This document shows, piece after piece, positions 5,552-11,509 of a DNA stretch of 11,509 nt. This stretch comes from Verrucomicrobiota bacterium (GTDB lineage Bacteria; Verrucomicrobiota; Verrucomicrobiia; Opitutales; UBA2995). The stretch spans positions 1-11,509 of the forward strand of contig JAPUIL010000052.1 in assembly GCA_027297085.1 (NCBI GenBank). Direction: 5' to 3'. Position 1 is the stretch's first letter, and the number at the start of each line of letters is the position of its first letter. The notes below the pieces were generated by a model. The model had not been told where the DNA came from, did no database searches, and was given only the letters and a program-made list of their open reading frames with translations. Both the position numbers and the translations under genes were made by a program.

Positions 5552-7497
5552 ATTTGAACCCAAAGTTTCTACCAGCAATCATCGGCGTCCTCATCCTTAC
5601 AGGGGGATATATGCTAGTTCACCAACTCTGGTACAGTGCGACCCCTTTGGGCATAGATCCGGTCCTCGACGGCAGACAAAATCTTTTAACTGCGGAGCGG
5701 ATCCTCAACGGAGAATCTTTTGAAGATCCGTTTCATCGTGCACCGCTCTATCCTTATTTGTTAGCGCTTCTACAGAAAGTGAATGTATTTGGGCTGGCGT
5801 TACCATCCTTGGTGCGGTGGCTGAATGGCCTAGCTGTTCTTGCAACCACTTTAATGGCTGCCAGGTTGGCTTGGTTAATCTGGTGGAGAAGGTACGCAGT
5901 CTGGATTACGGGATTGCTGGTTGGACTCAATCCGGTGGTTATCTTTTTTGCCGGTGATCCTTTGGATATCACCTTGGCGACCACCTGTCTGACTGCGGCC
6001 ACTTTCATATTATTCCTGGGCTACAAGTCCCGGGATTTCCCGTGGATTCATTGGTTAGGTGGTGGCTTGGTGATGGGCTTGGGAATGGCAATGCGGTCTC
6101 ACTTATTACTGCTGGGTATTTTGTGGCCGGTACTTGCCGGAATGGCTACCATGCGTAATCGAGACACGTGTAAGCTCTCCTATATCTTGGCGGCTGCATG
6201 TATTGGAGTTGTCGGGCCAATCGTTTCATTTTTAGGAGTCGGATTTGCCAACAAGGCGGTGGCGGATGAATTCCGCATAACCCCTTGGGGAGGCGCCTAT
6301 TTACTTTGGGCTGGGAACGGACCGATGAATAATGGCCGGTATTACGCCCAGTCAGTTCGGGTGGAGTTCGACGGAGAATACGAAAATCCGACCAAATACG
6401 AATCCATCTACCAATACCAACAGTTAACCGGCAAGCAACCTCCGTTCGAAGTGGATGAAATGAATTCCTATTTTATGGGTGAGACCTTCAAGCAGATTTT
6501 TCAGGATCCGGTAACGTGGATTCGTTTGATGTTCCGCAAAGCCTACAGTCTGGTGCACAATTATGAGCAGTACGACAATAAAACCTTTTCTCTTCACAAA
6601 TCATTTTCCCCTTACCTCAGAATCAATCCAATAGGATGGGGTTTCCTGATAACCTTGGGTACCTTGGGAGCCGGTGTGCTTTGCTTTTCCAGAAAGACTA
6701 CTTTCTGGGGCCTGATGGTTCTGATCTTTTTTTATTCGGTGATGATTCTGGCTACCTTTACGGCCAATCGTTATCGGGTACCCTTGATCCCGTTGTTGGC
6801 CGTATTGGCTGGAGGGGTTCCTAAGTTATATTACCGGAGAGATCAGTTTTCTCAGAGGGGAATAGTCACGATCTCCTTGCTTGGTGTAGCGGCAACGATT
6901 CTTACCTTTTTTCCCTTGGCGGGCATTGCAGAAAAGGACACTTACCAGGCCGATTACGGACTACTGGCAAATGCGGCACATCGGCAAGGTTTTGACGAGG
7001 ATGCTATTTATTGGGCGGAATTGGCGCTGGTTTTTGACTCCGGCCGTGATGATCTACTCGAAGTTGCAGCCCTTTCTCGATTTAACCACTGGTTTACCCA
7101 TCCTAATAATACGCCATCAGAAAAGAAAGCGAGGGATCTGCTCGAGGAGCTGGAGATTTTGAACCGGAATTCTCCTTCACTGGCCTATGCGCGTGGTGTT
7201 TACCTGTGGAAACTGGGTGACCAGTCCAACGCATGTTTTCTCTGGAAATATGCTGCGGAACAGTACGCGCATTCCGGTTCCATGGCCGCTCTGGTTTGGA
7301 ACTGCGATGTGGACCGGGAATTTCTAAACACGCTCTCTTCCAAGGAATGGGAAAAATTCGTGGCTATCAAAGCTGGTGATACCGGTTTTCGAGCTGAATC
7401 AGGCGAATCGGATTTAACCGATGACGCCATAATATCTTTTTCAGAAATGTATCGAATTGCTTTTGCCCCATTTATTTCCGAAGCGGGTGGTCGCTGA
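5548..7497 (+). CDS. GT-C family membrane glycosyltransferase (PMT/ArnT-like) with TPR-like C-terminal domain
   Basis: This 649-aa polytopic protein begins at GTG (5548), overlapping the preceding stop by 4 nt (GTGA); the next Met (M22) would cut the first helix. An N-terminal helix (about 8-26) is followed by a periplasmic loop with D41 (VLDGRQNL), the position of the catalytic acid in GT-C enzymes, and then RAPLYPYLLALL (64-75), typical of PMT_2/ArnT-like proteins. Further helices run to about 460; NRYRVPLIPLLAVLAG (407-422) is another family hallmark. Residues 461-649 are soluble, helical and TPR-like (YGLLANAAHRQGFDEDAIYWAE), predicted outside the cytoplasm. GT-C enzymes use polyprenyl-phosphate sugars, so polyprenylphosphoryl-arabinose or the GT2 product are natural donors. 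The acceptor cannot be told from sequence. It is translationally coupled to the GT2 gene. Confidence 0.8.
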   Translation: MNLNPKFLPAIIGVLILTGGYMLVHQLWYSATPLGIDPVLDGRQNLLTAERILNGESFEDPFHRAPLYPYLLALLQKVNVFGLALPSLVRWLNGLAVLATTLMAARLAWLIWWRRYAVWITGLLVGLNPVVIFFAGDPLDITLATTCLTAATFILFLGYKSRDFPWIHWLGGGLVMGLGMAMRSHLLLLGILWPVLAGMATMRNRDTCKLSYILAAACIGVVGPIVSFLGVGFANKAVADEFRITPWGGAYLLWAGNGPMNNGRYYAQSVRVEFDGEYENPTKYESIYQYQQLTGKQPPFEVDEMNSYFMGETFKQIFQDPVTWIRLMFRKAYSLVHNYEQYDNKTFSLHKSFSPYLRINPIGWGFLITLGTLGAGVLCFSRKTTFWGLMVLIFFYSVMILATFTANRYRVPLIPLLAVLAGGVPKLYYRRDQFSQRGIVTISLLGVAATILTFFPLAGIAEKDTYQADYGLLANAAHRQGFDEDAIYWAELALVFDSGRDDLLEVAALSRFNHWFTHPNNTPSEKKARDLLEELEILNRNSPSLAYARGVYLWKLGDQSNACFLWKYAAEQYAHSGSMAALVWNCDVDREFLNTLSSKEWEKFVAIKAGDTGFRAESGESDLTDDAIISFSEMYRIAFAPFISEAGGR

Positions 7498-7539
7498 CTT
7501 GCCATTCGTCGCAACATCCTTTTATCCCTTGTCCTTCCC

Positions 7540-8226
7540 ATGCTAAACTGGATCAAACACCATAAATTAAAGCTAGTCATTGCCATCCTCCTAATAGGAG
7601 TTTGCTCCGTGGTCGCAGTCACCTACCTTACGGATTGGGAGTTGGCTGACCTAAAAGATTGGATTAGCTATTGGACGGACGAGATTCGGACTTGGCCGGC
7701 GATTCTTTTTTTCTTGATTGTGGTGCTGCTCCCACTGGTTGGTTTTCCCATTTCTCCGCTCTTTATTATAGCTGGAATTCGCTTCGGCGTGACTTTGGCG
7801 ATTCCATTTTCAATGGCCGCCTTGACGGTTAATTTAATTATCGCTTACTGGATCAGCACTAAATTATTGCACAGGCTTATTCAGCGAATTGCACGGCGAT
7901 GGAATTATTCCATCCCCAAAGCCAGCCAAAAGAATGCATCCAGATGGGTATTTGTCGTCCGAATATCCGGTGCTCCGCTCGCTGTGCAAAATTACATACT
8001 CGGAATAGCCCACGTACCCTTTTGGCCTTACTTGTATGTATCGCTCGCGGTGCAATCTGTCTTTGTAGTTGGAACCATTATTTTTGGAGAATCCTTTGTA
8101 TCCGGTAATATGGGGAAAGCTCTTCTAGGGCTGGGACTTTTGGTAGTGGCCTTCCTTGCCGTGTCATATTTTCGAAAACGTTATGCGCAAGCTAAACCAG
8201 GACCTGCTGATACCGCCGGCGGATGA
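7540..8226 (+). CDS. TVP38/TMEM64 (VTT-domain) membrane protein
   Basis: This 228-aa protein has an N-terminal helix (about 10-30), then VTT/SNARE-associated-domain helices. Family hallmarks are the re-entrant segment FPISPLFIIAGIRFG (69-83) and the second segment with R141, P146 and QNYILG (150-155), followed by FWPYL. A C-terminal helix (about 192-211) ends in a basic and then Gly/Ala/Pro-rich tail. VTT proteins include DedA members shown to transport undecaprenyl phosphate or other lipids; the TVP38 branch is less well defined. Next to polyprenyl-phosphate glycosylation genes, a role in lipid-carrier movement is plausible but inferred. The start ATG lies 42 nt after the GT-C stop and has no Shine-Dalgarno. 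Its 3' end overlaps xseA by 44 nt, so the two are probably co-transcribed. Confidence 0.85.
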   Translation: MLNWIKHHKLKLVIAILLIGVCSVVAVTYLTDWELADLKDWISYWTDEIRTWPAILFFLIVVLLPLVGFPISPLFIIAGIRFGVTLAIPFSMAALTVNLIIAYWISTKLLHRLIQRIARRWNYSIPKASQKNASRWVFVVRISGAPLAVQNYILGIAHVPFWPYLYVSLAVQSVFVVGTIIFGESFVSGNMGKALLGLGLLVVAFLAVSYFRKRYAQAKPGPADTAGG

Positions 8227-9538
8227 AATAGAATCCGTTTCGGAATTTACACAAAAGATTAAGTACCTTCTCGAAACTGAGATAGGAGGCGCTTGGGTGC
8301 GTGGTGAAGTTTCGAACCTGCGTCGCCAACAAAGTGGGCATATATACTTTTCGTTGAAGGATGAAGGCAGCCAGATATCCGCCGTCATGTTCCGTAACGA
8401 TGCGGTCAAGCAGACGGTGGAAGTCGAAGACGGAGTACAGGTGATAGTGTTCGGCCAGATCAGCGTTTATGAGCCTCGTGGAAACTATCAGCTGATTGTG
8501 CGTTTGGTGGTCATGGATGGATTGGGAAAGTTGCAACGTGAGTTTGAACGCCTCAAAGCCCAACTGCAGGAGGAAGGCTTATTTGATGCAGACACCAAAA
8601 AAGCTATCCCCACTTTTCCAAAAGCCATCGGTATTATTACCTCACCCACCGGCGCGGCAGTACAGGACTTTATCCGCATTCTAAAGCGGAGGGAGTGGGT
8701 CGGTCATGTGCTCGTGTTGCCTGTTAAGGTGCAAGGGGATGAGGCATCTCAGGAAATTGCGGCTATGATTGATTTCGCCCAGAAGCTATCCGGTCTTGAA
8801 TTGCTGGTGGTGGGTCGAGGCGGCGGCAGCCTGGAAGATTTATGGGCCTTCAATGAAGAGGAAGTAGTCCGGGCAATCCATCGTTCAGACCTTCCGGTTA
8901 TTTCAGCGGTAGGGCATGAAATTGATTTTACTTTATCCGATTTTGTAGCCGACTACCGGGCTGAGACCCCCTCTGCCGCAGCTGAGGTTATCAGCAGCCA
9001 TTATCTGGAGCTTGTTGACCGGTTCGATACTGCCGTGGATAACCTCGCCTACTGGGTTCAGAACGGAGTAATTTCCCGCAAGGAAAATCTGGAAAATCTG
9101 AAACGGCGATTATGGTTGTTATCTCCTGTAGGGAGGATTGAGCATGCCCAATTACGCTTGGACGACTTGTCCAGCAGAATGAGTAGCACCCTTGAATCCG
9201 GGATGCTAACATTCCGCAATCATTTGGCCGGATTGTCGCTCAGTATTCTTAGAGCGGATCCTTCGGCAAAGATTTCTCACTGCCGTTTATCTACCCAAGG
9301 TTTGGCTCATCGTTTGGAATCTTCTATGTCATCAAAGGTTCTGGAAAACCGGAACCGTTTATCGCGTGCCCAGTCCCTGCTGCAGACACTCAGCCCCAGC
9401 TCCATTCTCAATCGTGGTTTTGCGCTTGTGCGCGACGATGTGGGAAGACCGATTGTGTCAAAAAAGGCCATTCAACCAGGGGACAAAGTGACTGTGCAGT
9501 TTAAAGATGGGGAAGTGAGCCTAAACAGGGACTCATAA
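8183..9538 (+). CDS. xseA: Exodeoxyribonuclease VII large subunit
   Basis: This 451-aa protein is the catalytic subunit of ExoVII, which degrades single-stranded DNA to short acid-soluble oligonucleotides and acts in repair. An N-terminal OB-fold (about 14-115) begins SEFTQKIKYLLE and contains WVRGEVSN and GHIYFSLKD. The catalytic domain has GIITSPTGAAVQD (150-162), GRGGGSLEDLW (211-221), GHEID (244-248; usually GHETD) and TPSAAAE (262-268). A central coiled-coil-rich region follows, and the C-terminal segment ILNRGFALVRD is standard, so the gene looks full length. I chose ATG 8183 because an upstream in-frame TTG (8156) adds only nine non-conserved residues. The start lies inside the VTT gene (44-nt overlap), with no Shine-Dalgarno. 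The small subunit gene xseB, often the next gene, is not here. Confidence 0.95.
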   Translation: MRKLNQDLLIPPADEIESVSEFTQKIKYLLETEIGGAWVRGEVSNLRRQQSGHIYFSLKDEGSQISAVMFRNDAVKQTVEVEDGVQVIVFGQISVYEPRGNYQLIVRLVVMDGLGKLQREFERLKAQLQEEGLFDADTKKAIPTFPKAIGIITSPTGAAVQDFIRILKRREWVGHVLVLPVKVQGDEASQEIAAMIDFAQKLSGLELLVVGRGGGSLEDLWAFNEEEVVRAIHRSDLPVISAVGHEIDFTLSDFVADYRAETPSAAAEVISSHYLELVDRFDTAVDNLAYWVQNGVISRKENLENLKRRLWLLSPVGRIEHAQLRLDDLSSRMSSTLESGMLTFRNHLAGLSLSILRADPSAKISHCRLSTQGLAHRLESSMSSKVLENRNRLSRAQSLLQTLSPSSILNRGFALVRDDVGRPIVSKKAIQPGDKVTVQFKDGEVSLNRDS

Positions 9539-9872
9539 GGCAATTTCAGGGGATTTTAGCCCCCAAAAATGGGCAAATACTTTGTGTTGATACTTTGCTT
9601 AAAATTTGCCTTACTATGCCTAAATTGCGGTACTTAATGGGGAAGTCATCCCATAAATCATCCTAATACGTGTTGATTTCGTCAGATTCTTAACCTGTCT
9701 TCTGGCATGCCTTTTACCGTTGGTACCGTTCCGAACGACGATTTTTGTAAATTTATGGTTTTAATAGAGGGAACTACCTATTTCAGAGAATTCACGTATT
9801 GCTACTGCGACGATATCCTTAAGCTTGCATTTACCTTATCTACCTAAGTTCCAAAGCTACTTTCAGTCTTAA
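9539..9872. other. 334-nt non-coding region between xseA and the HAD-membrane gene
   Basis: No gene is supported here. Visible features are weak. There is a 4-bp hairpin GGGG/CCCC (9549-9563) just after xseA, without a T-run. ATACTTTG is repeated directly at 9577-9584 and 9590-9597. GGCAAAT (9572-9578) and ATTTGCC (9604-9610) are inverted. A hairpin with ATGGG/CCCAT arms spans 9637-9654. TACCGTT is repeated at 9715-9721 and 9724-9730, overlapping the inverted repeat CGTTC-C-GAACG (9727-9737). The latter cluster could be an operator. The promoter of the next gene is presumably here, but no good -35/-10 pair was found. Confidence 0.4.
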
Positions 9873-11453
9873 ATGTTATCTACATCCACAGCAACAGATG
9901 TTCGTACGACCAATCAAGAGGTAACGTCGATTGGTCCGTCCGAAGCACTTGCCCGCATTTCTGAGCTGCGAAAAGATCAACGGGTGGTTGTAGATTTTGA
10001 CGAGACCTTTTTTATGCGAAACTCCAGCCAGGAGTTTATCCGCATGGTTAGACCCTACGTATTTGGTGCCATCGTATATAAAGTCATAGAATTGTTGCGA
10101 CCTTGGGCCTGGTTTGCGAAAGGAGAGAGCCGCATGCTGACCCGAGACTGGTTTCATGTATGGGCGGTTACTATTTTCTTTCCCTGGACCTGGCTAGTGT
10201 GGCGTAAACATGCCCCTAAGATGGCGGAGATATGGACCAATCAGCCGCTAGCTGAGGTTCTTCGGAAACGAGATCCTTACACCAATGTATTATGCTCACA
10301 GGGATTTGGGCCAATTATCCGTCCGGTCCTCAAGCACATGGGTGTCAATTTTGGAAGAGTGGATGCTTGCCGAATGTTCCGGGGTTACTCAGATCGGCGC
10401 CTGAACAAGGTCAACCGAGTCCGTGGGATGATTGGGGAACTAGATTTGCAAGATTGCGCGGTGGTCACGGATTCCGAAGAAGACAGAGAACTTTTGGATT
10501 ATGTCGAAGTGCCTTTACTGCTCAAGTGGCCAGCATCGCCAGTTTTGTCGGTTAGTTCGCATTACATGCCGTTTTACTACATGTATAAGGTAAAACACAA
10601 AGGCTTCGCTCCCATTCTTCGCGATATTCTTTTTGTGGATTTGCTGCTTTTATTTTTGGCGTTTTCCTGGATCAGTCCTCTCCCATTGGTTCATGCGGTG
10701 GGGATGTCATTTTTCTTCATTAGCTTCCTTCTCATTTATGAGATCGGTTACATGGAGAATGATGAGGTGGCCTTCGAACTGGAGACCGATCCTGTGCTGG
10801 GGAATAACTTTGAGGAGAAGAGGGATTACATCAGCTATGTGGAGCCTTGGTTTTGGGCCACCTGCTTTGCGTTTTTTGGGGCTGGGATTTTCAAGGCTGT
10901 GGATAGGCTGAGTGAATTGGGTATTAAAGCTTTCTCGGTCATTTCGAGCATGCCAACCGTTAGAGAAGTTTTTTCTGAGGCGTTCTTTACCAATTCGCAG
11001 TATCTTCTTGTAGGAATTTGGTTGGTTGTCCTGGTTTCGCAGCGAATTGTGTTTCGGCTTTATAACTACGCGGATAAAATGACCCGAACTTGGATTAACC
11101 CGTTCCTGCAGTCCTACAAGTCCATCATTTTCATGTTAATTAGTCCGATAAACTTAATCGGAGCGATCGCACTCTTTTCTCAAGTGGTCTCACGTTCTTT
11201 CGGCTATTTTTTGTATCGTTGGGGACGAAAGACCTGGCCCGGATCCGAAGTTTACTTGGTTCGATTTATTTTGTTTCCCGTAATTCTGATCCTTATCAGC
11301 CATGCGACCCAGAGCGAATTATCTGAGGTCTTCACTTTTCAAGCTCTTGTCATTGCCCTGTGGATCTCATCCAGAGCCATCAAGCCATTGTTTATGGTCT
11401 TTCGAAATATAAAACACGTTTCGAAGGACGAATGGAAGAAACTGGAAGAATAA
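9873..11453 (+). CDS. HAD-like domain fused to a polytopic membrane domain with a degenerate UbiA-like motif; function unknown
   Basis: This 526-aa protein opens with a polar, low-complexity stretch (1-20). A HAD-type domain follows (about 34-220): DFDET (41-45) supplies both motif-I aspartates, CSQG (141-144) fits motif II, and VTDSEED (198-204) fits motif IV, so catalysis is plausible. From about residue 245 there are roughly seven hydrophobic segments (near 250-268, 272-292, 325-342, 375-396, 416-438, 460-480, 485-503). After the second comes YEIGYMENDEVAFELE (289-304). N296-D297 sits where UbiA enzymes have NDxxDxxxD, but the second Asp is Ala (A300) and the third Glu (E304). The layout mirrors the HAD-UbiA fusion at 365-1789. 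It may be a divergent UbiA relative acting on a lipid carrier, or a distinct family. It stands alone after a 334-nt gap, has no Shine-Dalgarno, and is followed by a terminator. Confidence 0.75.
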   Translation: MLSTSTATDVRTTNQEVTSIGPSEALARISELRKDQRVVVDFDETFFMRNSSQEFIRMVRPYVFGAIVYKVIELLRPWAWFAKGESRMLTRDWFHVWAVTIFFPWTWLVWRKHAPKMAEIWTNQPLAEVLRKRDPYTNVLCSQGFGPIIRPVLKHMGVNFGRVDACRMFRGYSDRRLNKVNRVRGMIGELDLQDCAVVTDSEEDRELLDYVEVPLLLKWPASPVLSVSSHYMPFYYMYKVKHKGFAPILRDILFVDLLLLFLAFSWISPLPLVHAVGMSFFFISFLLIYEIGYMENDEVAFELETDPVLGNNFEEKRDYISYVEPWFWATCFAFFGAGIFKAVDRLSELGIKAFSVISSMPTVREVFSEAFFTNSQYLLVGIWLVVLVSQRIVFRLYNYADKMTRTWINPFLQSYKSIIFMLISPINLIGAIALFSQVVSRSFGYFLYRWGRKTWPGSEVYLVRFILFPVILILISHATQSELSEVFTFQALVIALWISSRAIKPLFMVFRNIKHVSKDEWKKLEE

Positions 11454-11469
11454 CGGGTGTGAAAATAAA

Positions 11470-11500
11470 AAAACCCTGCCGGACCTTCCGACAGGGTTTT
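11470..11500. terminator. Bidirectional rho-independent terminator
   Basis: Arms 11470-11482 and 11488-11500 form a 13-bp stem around the loop ACCTT. Plus-strand transcripts have one C-A mismatch (11479/11491) and end in four U. On the minus strand the same position is a G-U pair and the stem is followed by seven U (complement of 11467-11473), so termination should be better for a convergent gene beyond the window. It starts 17 nt after the stop of the HAD-membrane gene. Confidence 0.85.
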
Positions 11501-11509
11501 GGAAAGTAT

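Noticed and set aside
8156..8182. Upstream TTG start for xseA
   Set aside because: It adds nine residues not typical of the family and deepens the overlap with the VTT gene; ATG 8183 is adequate.
8213..8222. Palindrome CCGCCGGCGG
   Set aside because: It is inside the overlapping coding ends of two genes and is explained by Ala/Gly codons.
9549..9574. Candidate terminator after xseA
   Set aside because: Only 4-bp alternative stems (GGGG/CCCC or CCCA/TGGG) form and no T-run follows.
9569..9637. 22-codon hydrophobic ORF after xseA (MGKYFVLILCLKFALLCLNC...)
   Set aside because: It has no Shine-Dalgarno and no conserved context; in AT-rich non-coding DNA this length is expected by chance.
1..11509. 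CRISPR array, tRNA, rRNA, insertion sequence or phage genes
   Set aside because: No regularly spaced repeats, cloverleaf-like segments, transposase or integrase motifs, or terminal inverted repeats were seen.

Overview
This window looks like a chromosomal segment of a Gram-negative-type bacterium with moderate GC. Most starts lack a Shine-Dalgarno sequence, and several genes are fusions of a soluble enzyme to another domain. That combination would fit a Verrucomicrobiota/Opitutae-like organism, but this is a weak guess because no rRNA or ribosomal marker is present.

Layout. Positions 1-141 (minus strand) hold the first 47 codons of a membrane protein resembling a GT-C glycosyltransferase of the TMTC/PMT type; it reads out of the window. 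A non-coding divergent region follows (142-364). The plus strand then carries a polyprenyl-phosphate sugar block: a HAD-phosphatase/UbiA fusion (365-1789), a DprE1-like FAD oxidoreductase (1880-3190) and a DprE2-like SDR (3197-3934). Next come a methyltransferase-GT2 fusion (4118-5551), a GT-C membrane glycosyltransferase with a TPR-like tail (5548-7497), a VTT/TVP38 membrane protein (7540-8226) and xseA (8183-9538). After a 334-nt non-coding gap lies a second HAD-plus-membrane-domain protein of unclear function (9873-11453), closed by a hairpin terminator at 11470-11500.

How the genes work together (inference). The UbiA domain would transfer 5-phosphoribose from PRPP to polyprenyl phosphate, and its HAD domain could remove the 5-phosphate. 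DprE1 and DprE2 would then epimerise ribose to arabinose at C2, giving polyprenyl-phosphoryl-D-arabinofuranose. The GT2 may charge polyprenyl phosphate with a second sugar or elongate a glycan. The GT-C enzyme(s) would transfer lipid-linked sugar on the outer face of the inner membrane, and the VTT protein may help move or recycle lipid carrier. The cassette therefore looks like a non-mycobacterial D-arabinose glycosylation system.

The least conventional items are the second HAD-membrane fusion with a degraded UbiA-like motif, and a 21-codon leader ORF. The leader has the window's only strong Shine-Dalgarno and is joined by an ATGA overlap to the methyltransferase-GT2 gene.
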